Source of the DNA: Amoebophrya sp. AT5.2
Taxonomy: Eukaryota; Sar; Dinophyceae; Syndiniales; Amoebophryaceae
Assembly: GCA_005223375.1 (NCBI GenBank)
Contig: RXOD01003965.1
Coordinates: forward strand, 1-34,273
Direction of reading: 5' to 3'
Length of the DNA: 34,273 bases
Shown here: one piece after another, positions 20,874 to 31,269 of the stretch
Layout of the letters: each line of letters starts with the position of its first letter
Position numbering within the stretch: position 1 is the stretch's first letter
Notes under the pieces: model-generated
What the model was told of the DNA's origin: nothing
The model's database searches: none
Seen by the model: the letters and a program-made list of their open reading frames with translations, nothing else
Program-made: the position numbers and the translations under genes

Positions 20874-22973
20874 TCACACTTCGATTGGGTCGTTGACTTG
20901 CCCGGAGCTGTCTCGCGGCTTTGGCGCGGCCGCGGAAGCGGCCGATCGACGGCGTACAACGGCCTGCAGCTCGCGTGGCGATGGTCGTTCTAGAATGCCT
21001 TCTCCCATATCCACCACGACATCATCATCTTCAGTCCTCGTGGCTAAAGCTTGACGTGCACGTGGATCGACCGTAAGATATCCTCTATCTTCAGCACTTG
21101 CTCCTCCAGCCGTCGTTGCAGCAGGTCCTCCGGGGGTCTGCACCACAGCCACGTATGTCGGCGCAGCAGGGCGGTAAGCTCCGTGCTGACCGTGTTTGCC
21201 AGCTTCTTTAAACGCGATCGCACTTGCAGGGCCTCCCGAGGACTCGCCTCGCTGGTGGTGGCGGTCGTGGTCCGGCTGCTTTGTCCCACCGACCCCGCCT
21301 GCTGGTGCCTGCGAAGCAAGAACATCGCGGTTCCGCGTTCTTTTCTCCTCGACCAGCTGCATATTCTTCATCGGAAGGGAGCTGATGGTGGAGATCCACA
21401 ACGATCTTATTTCCTTCAGCCGGCGCTTCGCCGCTTCGATGCGTGCCAGTAGCTCGCTCATCCCCTCCCACAGCGCTTGGTACTGTCCCTGCATCTGATT
21501 TTTGCAATTCTCTCGCGCTTCAGTGGATGTGGCGTCCCAGAACTGGTTTTTTTCGCGGAAGAAATACTTCCTGCCCCGAGGACTCCGGTTGCGTTCATCC
21601 TCCAGAAAAGCTGAAAACTGCCGCACGAGATGATATTCCGGAAAGGCGGCCCCCTCCCCTTGGTGCAGCCGATCAAAGTCTTGTAGCAACTGAGAAACAC
21701 TGCGCTTCTTGATCGACTCCGAGAGCACAACAGCACTAGGGCACGTCGCTGTCGCATGAGGATTCTCGTTCCCCTTTTGGCCGAACCGGACGGTATACCC
21801 ACGGTCGAAGTACCTTTCGCCCCAGGGGGACACGCGATCGCCAACCGCAGGAGCAGTCAGTGCTTGCCTTGCTCTCTCTACAAAGCGTCTTAGTGCAGCA
21901 GCGTGCTCGGCACGACCCTCCGATACGACCACCTTGCCGCGCAAGTAGAAGCCCCGCGCACCGACTAACCATCGCAACATCTCCCGGAGATCGAAATCGG
22001 GGGCAACAACCGACGTTTCTGCTTCATCGCGGAGTCTGATGAAGCTGCTGTCGTCGGCCCTGCGTTTGATCAACACGTCCCCAAAACCTTCTCCAGCAAC
22101 AGCCTCCTCGAGCCACCTGCTGAAGATAATGCCCGCAGCAGTAGCAGTTGGGGCGGCAGTTTTTGCAGATTCTGCAAAGACTGCCGCAATTGAAATGGTC
22201 GTTACGAGCCCTTGGAGCTTTGCCTGTTCTGCACCCAATTCCCTCCGTTCCTGCTGCAGTTTCGCCAACCCCGCGGAAAACACGACTGCGGCCATCTCCT
22301 CCACCCATTCGAGGGCCTTGTCTCGGTGATGCCGCCAGATCAGGGTGCGGACCAAGTTCTGCAGATACTCGCGGATCTCATCCAACGAGCGCTCATACCG
22401 TCGCGGCGTACAAGAGGTTCGCGATCCTTTTCCTTCTTCATCTACATCTACTTGGTCTCCGTCTTTCTCGTCCGGATCGTCATCTTGAAAGGGCACGCAT
22501 TCATACTGCCCCACCCTCTTCAACATCTGCGCGTCGGCTTCGTCCAGAAGCCTACGCAGCACCGTGGCGGTGTGCGCCCCGTCGGCCGCGAGCCCGTCGA
22601 GGTGTGCGAAAGCCGACTCGGGCCCACTCTGAGTGCGCTTCTCGAGCTTGTCGAAAAAGCCGGGGGGCGCGACTTTGTCGCTGAGATACGCCGAGAGTGC
22701 GTCGTGCGACAACCGCACCGAGCAAGTGTTTAAATTCACAATCATCCTTCGCCATTCCTCCCCGATTTCGCGGATGTCTCCCTGGGCTTGGTATTTCAAA
22801 TTCGTGTTCGTCTTCATTTCCGCGAATATCGATTCCAGGTCCAGATCCTTCTGTTGGGGTCCTCGGAATGAAGGCAGAAATCGCATTGCGTTGACAGCCG
22901 ACGTCGCGGGCGGGAAGAAGATGGACGCCGTCGCCGCCAGATGAATCATGAAGACCCCGACTGGACGAGGCAT
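20874..22973 (-). CDS. Orphan secretory or organellar protein, 699 aa, helical
   Basis: A single-exon frame from ATG 22971-22973 to TGA 20874-20876. Residues 1-29 (hydrophobic FMIHLAATASIFFPPATSA) form a plausible signal peptide with an A-x-A-like cleavage site. The body is largely predicted helix with charged heptads (residues about 140-260, and LLARIEAAKRRLKEIRSLW near 500), consistent with coiled coils. An internal hydrophobic helix (LVTTISIAAVFAESAKTAA, about 250-270) might be a membrane or membrane-associated segment. The last 160 residues are Ala/Gly/Pro-rich and low complexity. I recognise no catalytic motif or family. Codon use and GC match the neighbours, and the frame is unbroken, so it is very likely a real gene. 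Confidence 0.75.
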   Translation of the reverse strand: MPRPVGVFMIHLAATASIFFPPATSAVNAMRFLPSFRGPQQKDLDLESIFAEMKTNTNLKYQAQGDIREIGEEWRRMIVNLNTCSVRLSHDALSAYLSDKVAPPGFFDKLEKRTQSGPESAFAHLDGLAADGAHTATVLRRLLDEADAQMLKRVGQYECVPFQDDDPDEKDGDQVDVDEEGKGSRTSCTPRRYERSLDEIREYLQNLVRTLIWRHHRDKALEWVEEMAAVVFSAGLAKLQQERRELGAEQAKLQGLVTTISIAAVFAESAKTAAPTATAAGIIFSRWLEEAVAGEGFGDVLIKRRADDSSFIRLRDEAETSVVAPDFDLREMLRWLVGARGFYLRGKVVVSEGRAEHAAALRRFVERARQALTAPAVGDRVSPWGERYFDRGYTVRFGQKGNENPHATATCPSAVVLSESIKKRSVSQLLQDFDRLHQGEGAAFPEYHLVRQFSAFLEDERNRSPRGRKYFFREKNQFWDATSTEARENCKNQMQGQYQALWEGMSELLARIEAAKRRLKEIRSLWISTISSLPMKNMQLVEEKRTRNRDVLASQAPAGGVGGTKQPDHDRHHQRGESSGGPASAIAFKEAGKHGQHGAYRPAAPTYVAVVQTPGGPAATTAGGASAEDRGYLTVDPRARQALATRTEDDDVVVDMGEGILERPSPRELQAVVRRRSAASAAAPKPRDSSGQVNDPIEV

Positions 22974-24992
22974 GCTGTCTTCTTTTGTTTCGCGGGCACG
23001 ATCTTGGCGATGGATTTTTGAGCAGCTGGGAATACGCGAAGGCCCCCTCGTTGAAGTGGGTTACGTTTATGTCTCGGGGGTCAATGGCGGGCTTCGAACC
23101 TCGCGCGCGTTATCCTATAAGTATGAGTTAACTACTGCTGCAGCCAAGCCCGGGTGTAATTAGCGATGCTTGAGCGCCGGCCTAGACCGTCACTGCCATA
23201 GGGGCTCGGACCAACTTAAGTTTGCGCATCATGCCACAGCAGGGTTTATAAATATTTTTGGCGTATGCGGAAGCCAACGAGAATGAAGCAGAACAGGAAA
23301 CACAGGACAGTAGTCCTCGTCGTCCTCCTCCGTTTTCGTTATACAAGGTCAAGGTCAAGGTCAAGGAAGAGATATTTATGTGCTTAAGTATATTACGTCT
23401 TTTTCGACTTCGCCCTCAGTGCCTGCAGGACAACTTACTTACTCTGGCTTTGCGAGCCTGTTTTTTTTTTTTTGAGAGCGCTCTCGTGAAGGGGCAGCTA
23501 GTACATGTGGTGAATTTAACTGCTTCTCCTGCCAACACATCGCCTACGCGCGCGGCGGCGGCCGGTCGATTTACAAATACAATATTGATTTTTTATTAGA
23601 ATTTGAATTAAGTGCTAGTGCATGTTGCTCCTCCAATAGGCGGAACCCTGGTGGTGATCGTATGGACGAATTTCTCCGTCGAGTGACCTTTTTGATTTTT
23701 CATCTGGATCTGTTCGGAGCAGGGAGGGTTGGGATCATTTCATTTTCAGTCATTGATCCAGTCAGAACACGACATGGGCACGTCGCGACGTGCCAGTGGC
23801 TGCTCGTGCTCGTTCACCTTGCCAGTTCTCATGACTTTTTCCTTCAACGCTTCGGTTGCCAAACTAAAATTTGATGCAGCCTTTGCCTGTACATCATTCA
23901 TTCATTCATTCATTAGCGTCTGTCTGGCTTCTCGACCAATGTCTTTTGTCATGATCAATTTTCGAGACGTCATGATCTATCAAGCTGATGGTCAAAATCA
24001 CCATTGATCTTCCGCCCAACTTGATTTTATCGAATTCCAATCTCGATTTATTATACATCAAGAACAAGAACAGGAGAAGTAACTTATACTTAGGCAGTAC
24101 TTTGACGGTCCCCGTCGGCGTCGTCGCGTTCGCGACGGTACAATCGATCCTAGTAGTGGCCTTCACCTCACTCAGGTTAAATTTTACAGCACTACAAAAG
24201 GCTCGCTAAAACATTCATCTTGTTTGGACAGAAGGAAAAATCAAAGAGTTTTTCACTGTTGCGAATAGACGTACAAATACGATTCAAGTTGGTGGATGGT
24301 ATTGGTATTGGAATTGGAGGTCGTGATGAAAGTTTGCAATATAAAAAGTGGAACCAGGATAACGGAAACACGCACCACCCGATGTCGGCAGGAGCAGGAC
24401 CGCTGCTCGCACAAACAGCACGAGAGCTAGGTGAACGTGTCGCCGTAGTGTCCGTGTGAACCATATTTGTAGAACGAGCTTCGAAGTATGGATACAGGTA
24501 AATTCCCAGTTAGTGGAGCCAGCACCGACGCGAGCCTCAAAACTCTTGGAGTAGTAGTGCTTTCATTTTTCACACAACGTACATCGCACCGACTTCCTTG
24601 TCTTGGTTGGCGCTTCACGTCGTGCTGCTGGTGGCTCCGATACAAGCAAGGTAATAGCGAAACTCGTCTCACTCTCTCTCTCTCAGGAGCTCTTCTTCTG
24701 ATCTATCACACTCATAATTCACACTTCGTGTAATACGCTGACGAGAAGCAACAAGTGAATATTCGCACATCAACTTCACAGGAATAATTGCTTCTACTAC
24801 ATTTAAATTGTCATTTTCGTTTTGATGCACGAGCACGTGCAGCAGCAGCTAGAGCTCTAGAACTCCGTCGCCGATTATCTACTGCGCTTGCGTAATGTTG
24901 ATCTTGGATCTTCCCCTTCCCCTTCCGCATAGCTACGGCAACAAGGCTTAAAAATTAAGTATCAAAGAAAGAACTCAAACCCGCTCTGACTC
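22974..24992. other. Intergenic stretch, 2 kb, simple repeats only
   Basis: No supported gene. It contains short simple repeats: ggtcaa x3 near 23347-23364, a T run at about 23460-23474, catt x5 near 23894-23915, and a ct run near 24671-24684. A gcttcgaacc motif near 23091 resembles a T-arm, but no tRNA fold can be built around it. Confidence 0.5.
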
Positions 24993-27141
24993 CTACGCTC
25001 TCCGCACCCGTACGTTCCGGATCCAGTCGTGTGAGAGCGCTTCTTTGCAGCTCATGCGTCGTTTCTGGTCCGTCTCGAAGCACCGCAGCACGAAGTCTTT
25101 CGCTAGTGGCTCGGCCTGCCACACCTTATTGCCCCAGTCGATCTTGGCGATCCTCAGCCGGCGGCGAATCTGGTCCATCCGCGCGTGCCCGACGTAGTTC
25201 TCCCCGGGCTGGTCGTCGAACAGCGCGGAGTGGAAGGAAGGTATGGCGATTAATTCTACTCCATTTCAAGGTATAGCACTTCATCAAAAAATTTGCTTAA
25301 CTGCCCGGTGGTGGGGCAGGGTTTATTCGGAAGGAATCGCGAAATAAAGGTTCAAACCCCTATAACACCTTCATCACAGAAGGCGGCATCTTCTATGCCT
25401 ATCGTGGGGAGGAATCTATCCCCTACCCGCCCCCACAAAGGGGCATCTCTGGAACCACCCCCGGCAACCCCTTCGCGCCGAGTGGTTCAGACTTCAAAGC
25501 GCCTTGACGCACTCGCCACCTGAGGCAATTCGCCATTCGAGTTAGTCTTAGTCGCCGTCGCGGGGACCCATTACAAAGTACTTACCAAGTACCCAGTGAA
25601 GTAGAAGAAATCGCGGCCATAGGGAAGCTCCCGGTCAAAATCGTGAAGAAGATCACTCCGATCGCCCACATGTCGGAGGTGGGTGTCGAGTAACCCACGT
25701 ACGTCTCGGGCGCAATGTACTGGTCCGTGCCCAGCACATGGAACGACTTCGTGCCAGGACGGTAAATCTCCACCTTCGAAATTCATTTTACATTGCGATC
25801 GAAAAAGCGAACAGTTTTTTAATTTATGGGCCTGTCGTCGTGATCATGATCACGCAGCCAGTGGATGGCGGTACGAGAATGCAAGCAGGAGCGCTAGTTT
25901 AATTATGAATGATAACAAAAAAGTGTGAGAGAGTGTTGGATGTCTACTGCGTGAGTGGTGCTGTCGTCATTTCGCTTTTCACAGGGGCGGGAACGCAAAG
26001 CGAAGCGAGCCACTTGTGAGAGTAGGAACCATCGGAAGACGAGGAGCAGAAATGAATGGATGCTGAATCCGACAAGGGCGATATGCATATGCACCGTGAT
26101 CTTCATAAGAATTTAGAATTACAAACATTAAAACAATATAACAATGATTGATCCCGTCAACAACAGCATAAGTAAGTAGCCGTGTGGTCGGGCTCGGGGC
26201 TCACCGTGTCGAAGTCAACGACTTTGCATGTGCAGATAAGTTCTTCGCCCTGCTGTTTCACCCGCGCCTCGTCGAGCACTATGTTCTCGAGCTTGATGTC
26301 TTTGTGCACGAGCCCCTGGGAGTGCAGCTCGTCCATCCCCTGCACGAGCTCCCGCGCGATCTGGCGCGCCAGCGAAATCTTGTACGGCTTCTCGTAAATC
26401 TTGTCCTGCACGAAGTAGTCGAACAAGTCGCGACCTGGTAGTTGGACGGTGGCCGTGGGTAGTTCGCGTTCATCGATCGGTAAGTTTTTTGATCAACTAC
26501 GCGAGCCGGAAGATGCTGGATCAATTAATTTGAACATCGCTTCACTGAACACCCCCCAATCACAAGACGGGTTCGCCTCCGTAGAGCTAGAGTGCCTTTA
26601 CCTTTTACGTGCTCCATGACGACGTAGTAGCTGGTGGTGTCCTCGATGATATCCAGCACGTTGGCGACGTGCGGGTAGTCCCGCGACTCCTTCGAAAAAT
26701 CCGTCAGCATTGCCGGCCCGCCCGATACCAGGAAGAGCAGCTGTTCCGATTGATGAGCGATAAAAAATACGAAAATCCTGATTCCTGGTTTTGCGGCTAT
26801 CCGGTCGTGCTCGAGTCTCGCCCGCAACTCCACAGGAGAAACCCTAGACCTCCAAGAACATGAAGACCGAACAAGAAGAATCAATCTACCACGACGTAAC
26901 CCATCGTAAATAAACATGAACATGTCTGTGATGTATTGTAACTCTAAGTACACGCATGTTCGCCTTCCAGTCTTTGATTTCTTGTTCGTCTTTGAAGGAC
27001 CTGGACTTGTTTCGCATCTTGATCACCACGCTTCGGTTGTCCGCCTTCCTCCGCGCAAAGGTCACCGACTTGACTGTACTGCGGCCGTTTTCGGTCGGGA
27101 CCACCTCGTTCCCTAGGTTATACGTGTTGGACAGGCTCGTC
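24993..27141 (-). CDS. Ser/Thr protein kinase with DFD and HKD variant motifs (5' exon missing)
   Basis: Exons placed at 26952-27141, 26602-26740, 26205-26434, 25593-25773 and 24993-25255, all GT-AG. Kinase subdomains in order: a degenerate glycine loop (NEVVPTENGRSTVKSV), the beta-3 lysine in SVVIKMR, hinge YYVVMEHVKG, catalytic loop GLVHKDIKLEN (HKD in place of HRD), metal site KVVDFDTV (DFD in place of DFG), activation-segment end LGTDQYIAPE, helix F DMWAIGVIFFTILTG, and a C-lobe ending with RRMSCKEALSHDW. The catalytic Asp, Lys and Asn are kept, so activity is plausible. The first listed exon begins in phase 2, so at least one upstream exon with the start codon exists. The last intron (25256-25592) has the least certain ends: the frame just before it drifts from kinase consensus, while another frame there reads PYGRDFFYFTG. 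Confidence 0.83.
25349..25555 (+). other. Polymerase III box-like motifs inside the kinase intron
   Basis: ggttcaaacc at 25349-25358 matches a B box. About 130 bp further, gccgagtggttcagac (near 25479) matches a tRNA-Ser/Leu-like A box. The order is B before A, and no cloverleaf can be drawn, so this is not a tRNA gene. It could be a decayed tRNA-derived SINE or chance. Confidence 0.2.
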
Positions 27142-27395
27142 CTGTAGTTGATGCATTGATTTTGATTTTGGAGGTCACTTGAACATCATTTCTAAAACAG
27201 CTCCAGCTGCCAGCTGTCGCTGTGCGTATGTCTGTGGGTCGGACACGGAAGCAGAACATCAACGACAACAGCGCTGCAGCTCCAGCTGCAGCTCCTAGTG
27301 CTACGCTAGCAGTAGCACGTGGTCCTCCAGACCGTCAAAGTACCCGTACCGTAGTCAAAACAATAATATAAACCAAGAAGTAATTGTGCAGATTT

Positions 27396-28194
27396 TTACT
27401 CCATCCGAAACTCGATGTTTTTGCAGCGGTCTTCCATCTCTAGCGCTCGGAGCAGGTTTTTGGCTTCCTCCACATCCTCACCCTCGGGACCTTTGTGCAT
27501 CTGCAGAATCCGATACAGCTCATCCCCTTCGAAAGACCGCTGCGCAAGCAGCGCAGTTGTCTGGTTGACCATCCTCGATTTCCTCGCGGCGCAGCTCGAC
27601 AGCCACTGCGTGCTGCAGTTCCTGCTATCGACGGCTTGTAGGAAGGAGAGGCGTTGTGGCCGTGGCGTAGAAAAACCTACTAAATGAAATAGGACTTCCT
27701 TACCGCGCGGAAACAGATGAAAAAGAAAATTTTTTCTGCTCTAGAAGACTCAGGCTCAGCTCCGCCTCCTGCCCTATCTTCGTCCGGCGACCGTTTTCTA
27801 CTTCCTCAACATCAGCTCGTGCTCGTGCGCCGCTGTGCCCGATCTGCACGTTGTGGTTCCGTTGAGGACGTAGATGCTGAAGGGCTCCTTCAGGTTGTGT
27901 TGATGAGGCACAGCGTGCTTATGTCCACAGGCAACTGTGGCGACGCCACGGGCAAAGTTTTCGTACACTGCGTAGGTTACCGCTACCTATACCTTGCTGG
28001 ATACTACTGAATCAAAATCTATCTGATGAGGTAGGCGTAGCACTACCAGATCGTGCACCTGACCGTCCGACGAGATAAAACGAGATGAAGAAAAACAAAC
28101 AACACCTCCCCCTTCCTCTGCACGAAGAGAATATCCGTTATTGATTTTTCCAACGAACTTGTGATGGACTGGGTCGGGAACGGGAGCTACCCAT
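27396..28194 (-). CDS. Small hypothetical protein, Cys/His-containing, 2-3 exons
   Basis: The two 3' exons are well supported by frame: 27802-27967 (VYENFARGVATVACGHKH, then FSIYVLNGTTTCRSG and HEHELMLR) and 27396-27621 (NCSTQWLSSCAARKSRMVNQ, then GDELYRILQMHKG, ending EFRME). They join by a GT-AG intron (phase 2). The C-terminal half is a charged amphipathic helix. The first exon may be only ATGG at 28191-28194 before donor GTAGCT, giving a start of MVYENF; this is weak. Several Cys and His residues suggest a small metal-binding or disulfide-linked protein, but I recognise no family. The stop lies 255 bp upstream of the kinase exon at 27141. Confidence 0.45.
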
Positions 28195-29186
28195 ATGTAG
28201 TACTAGTATGATGTAATGCCATTGATTGCCAGTACTAGAGTGACAGTGAGACGTTTAAGGTAAATAGAATTCGATACCACGACGCCGAAAACAGAACCCC
28301 CCTCCATCGGAAACCAATCCCTTTCCCTTCGACGAGGATGATGTTTAACTTTATTAAACAATGTGAGACGCCCGCTAGATCATTTGTTTTGTCATACGCA
28401 GGAGACAGCACGACAGCAAACCCGCCACAGCAAGACTTTTAAGATGCAGTAGAGCCCTTTCTTGGTTGTGATCGTAGGTGACAAAAATGTTGTGAGAGGG
28501 AGGTTTCTCGCAAGCGGCCAGTTTGCGCACGCACTGATAAGATTTGTTTCTTGTGCCGCCCGGGAACACCGAAGGAAGTACTCAAACGGAAAAGCACGAG
28601 GAAGTGGCGCACACACATGATTAGAACATCGACAAGCGAGCAGCAGGAGAACCACCGCCGGGCAGAAGTCGAGGTCCACGCACACAGAGCACCTACTCAT
28701 GGCGGAACACACGCGATCGTGTCAACAGCGGCCGCTTGCGCGAAGCAACTTCTGCAGTGAGTAGTCTTTGAATGAGAAACTGAAAAGTATCATGCAGCCT
28801 GTCCGGTTGCTGCTGTCGGAGCAGCTCACGATGTGTGTTTGTCCTATCTCTGACTCTATCTCAGGAGACTCAGCTGTCTTGTTCTTTCGGAAGAACATCG
28901 TGATTCATCTTGATGCTTTGATGATTTTTTGTATTTGTAGTGTATTGGTATTTATCCCTATTCCACCCCCCGCCACTCAGAGTGACTCGGTGTTATGAAG
29001 ATTGGCTTTATTCCCGTTTGATGTTTGATGTTCTCACACTTTTTCACGACCTCGACTGCTAGCTATTTCTATGGCCACTTTCTTTGTTTGCTGCAAAAGC
29101 AAATCAGAATCACAATCATTTCTTTGGGGGTGTTCACAGCTGAAAAGACTGCCGTCGCATCACAATCTTAAATTTACACAAGCACA
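28195..29186. other. Intergenic stretch, about 1 kb
   Basis: No supported gene, RNA or repeat. The short open frames on both strands have no coherent sequence. Confidence 0.5.
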
Positions 29187-29862
29187 TCATACGACCGTTG
29201 TAACGCTCACGAGCGCATATTCTTCTACTTGGCCCTGGGGTCGATTTTCACGATCTGTGCGATCGTTGCGCGCGCTTTCTTCGACATCGGGCGCTGACTC
29301 ATAGTCCGTTGGTGCGGGCCGGTGACCACTTTTGGCGCCGTCACTGGCCTTCCACGTGCGTCGCGCAAAGTAGCGGCATAGACCTCGAAGCTCGGACCGG
29401 CAGCTGTTGGTGTTGAGGTATTTTATTTTTTTTTTTGTAGCAGGTGGAAACTTGCGGTCGTGGACAATTTTGATTAGATTCACACTCACTTCAGTTTCAG
29501 TGTCTAGTCCTGCTCGGGCAGATCAACCTAGCCGGTAGCAGAGCATCGCCATCGAGATGAAGATTACTGTAGGGTCTGGGGTTGCAGTCCCGGAGCGTGT
29601 CGGTCCAGGCGTTCCGCTGCCGCAGGCCGTAGGTGGACATGCAAAACTGAGGGGTCTGCGGCCGCTCCAGCACGGGATGGTCCTTAGAGGGATGCAAAAC
29701 CCATTTTCGGCGGCAAGCATTTTTTGCAGGTAGCTGATTCGCTTATTGCCAGGACCGAACAGGAATACGAGTACGAGAGCGAGACGAGAACGAGATTTAT
29801 TATTTATACAATACGAAATTAATACGAGACCACTCAAGACCAGCGCCGCACTCGTGCTGCAT
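29187..29862 (-). CDS. Hypothetical protein, 156 aa, 3 exons, next to the retrotransposon end
   Basis: Exons 29815-29862, 29528-29733 and 29187-29403 join by GT-AG introns with matching phases. The second exon reads RRKWVLHPSKDHPVLERP and RQRNAWTDTLRDCNPRPYS. The join at CTACCGGCTAG restores ASCRSELRGLCRYFARRTW. The C-terminal third is charged and low complexity (SAPDVEESARNDRTDRENR). The start (MQHECGAG) is the nearest ATG with a usable donor. No family is recognised. The presumed start is 90 bp from the outer end of the mobile element, so the insertion lies in its promoter or 5' region. Confidence 0.42.
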
Positions 29863-29951
29863 CCTGGTCGTCGCTTTCTTCTACTTTCTCTCTAGAAAGC
29901 CGCACCGTCTGACGGTCTACGAGACCAAATACGAGTCAGACAGATTGCGTA

Positions 29952-30238
29952 TAAATATCAAAGTTTGTCTGCCACAGAAGCTTTCGCTTGCTGCGAGCAT
30001 GCGTTAGTGATGTGAGTAGCGCAGTGGTTTGGGTGGAGTCTACTACAAGAGTCCCAACAAACCGGCGGCACGCGACCAGGACGCAGCGCGGCTGCAGACG
30101 CGGTGACGGAAAGGCTCTGTTCGTCGTAGCTGGTGAAGGATGCGTCGGCAGCGTGGCTGGCGGTACGCGTGACGGCAGCAGCGGACAACCACTAAACGTT
30201 GATAGATATAGGAGCAAACTGCACCCAACAGGATACCC
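29952..30238. repeat. Direct repeat B2 (287 bp)
   Basis: It begins taaatatcaaag and ends ggataccc. It is identical to 30461-30747 apart from c versus t within gcaccc/gtaccc. It forms the outer 3' end of the element; the flank just outside reads cagattgcgta. It contains a tagcgcagtgg stretch that matches an A box, but no B box or cloverleaf. Confidence 0.95.
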
Positions 30239-30460
30239 CCAAATCTGGTCTAGTCGTTGTCAGCACCACCGTGAGTGGGACGGACGTAGTAGGTGCAGTG
30301 CTGATGTAGTGGGCGCGGCGGGTGGGTGAAAACTAACGCAACGACGGTTCCAAGCCTTTTCACCACTGCGCAGATTCCTTGTACACGGAGAACACTAGGG
30401 ATCAAGCTGGGAGCGCGTTGCTCCAACTTCTGCGCCGACAACTTCTGATATTTATCCTAG
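30239..30460. repeat. Segment A2, unique 222 bp between the two B repeats
   Basis: This segment separates B1 and B2 and has no second copy inside the window. In the split-direct-repeat model, its partner A1 should lie at the element's 5' end beyond 34273. It carries no convincing open frame. Confidence 0.65.
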
Positions 30461-30469
30461 TAAATATCA
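30446..30469. promoter_or_regulatory. Candidate recombinase crossover site: 9-bp inverted arms, 6-bp spacer
   Basis: tgatattta (30446-30454), spacer tcctag (30455-30460), taaatatca (30461-30469). The arms are perfect reverse complements and sit exactly on the A2/B1 boundary. The geometry resembles tyrosine-recombinase core sites (two inverted binding arms around a 6-8 bp crossover region). At the outer end of B2 only the right arm is present, as expected after site-specific integration. Confidence 0.65.
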
Positions 30470-30747
30470 AAGTTTGTCTGCCACAGAAGCTTTCGCTTGC
30501 TGCGAGCATGCGTTAGTGATGTGAGTAGCGCAGTGGTTTGGGTGGAGTCTACTACAAGAGTCCCAACAAACCGGCGGCACGCGACCAGGACGCAGCGCGG
30601 CTGCAGACGCGGTGACGGAAAGGCTCTGTTCGTCGTAGCTGGTGAAGGATGCGTCGGCAGCGTGGCTGGCGGTACGCGTGACGGCAGCAGCGGACAACCA
30701 CTAAACGTTGATAGATATAGGAGCAAACTGTACCCAACAGGATACCC
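30461..30747. repeat. Direct repeat B1 (287 bp)
   Basis: This is the inner copy of the pair, between the recombinase gene and A2. It matches 29952-30238 with one substitution and ends at ggataccc, after which the two copies diverge. Confidence 0.95.
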
Positions 30748-31269
30748 ATTATGTTCGCGGGTGATGTAGGCTTATATGACACGCGACAGAGTCGTGTTTT
30801 GGGTGCCAGTTTGTCCAGATCTTACCGATCATTCGTGGGGGGGGACCGATTTGATTTGTGTTGATCGGATCGAGTGCACGATAGAAGTGGTCGGATTGGA
30901 TCTGGCACTAAGGTGGTATTGCTATGGAGGAACAGTGTAGCACTAATCCTTGCGTCAGTGCTCCGCAGTTTCTGAATTCGTGTCGCAGTGTTTCTTCAGC
31001 CATAGCACTCCGAAGATTGTTTCGTGTTGCGGGTGTTGATAGGGTGTGGATATTTTTCACTTCCTGAGGCTGGGACGACGGATTTTTCTGCAAGATCGAC
31101 ATTGAGGCAGTGAGAGGGTGAGTAGCTATAGAGTGAGAGAGACGGTTACCTGACAAGCTGTGAACGGAACGTAAGTGGGTTTCTGCTGTACGGATGTACG
31201 ACTTGTTTCGACGAGTAGTGAGTCTGACTCGGTTGATCGACTGCGAACGGAAATTTTTGACGATGATCT
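30748..31269. other. Non-coding 3' internal region of the retrotransposon
   Basis: About 520 bp between the recombinase stop codon and repeat B1. Short open frames are present but not recognisable. A g run (cgtggggggggacc) lies near 30834-30847. Confidence 0.5.

Noticed and set aside
23085..23150. Possible tRNA (gcttcgaacc T-arm-like motif)
   Set aside because: The stem bases do not pair on either strand, and no acceptor stem or anticodon arm can be built.
30010..30040. A-box match (tagcgcagtgg) in the B repeats, suggesting a tRNA-derived SINE
   Set aside because: There is no B box at the proper distance and no cloverleaf. The repeat pair is explained better by the YR-element structure.
29952..30747. 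The 287-bp repeats as LTRs of a short LTR retrotransposon
   Set aside because: Only 222 bp of non-coding sequence separate them, there is no primer-binding site or polypurine tract between them, and the adjacent genes encode a tyrosine recombinase, which points to split direct repeats.
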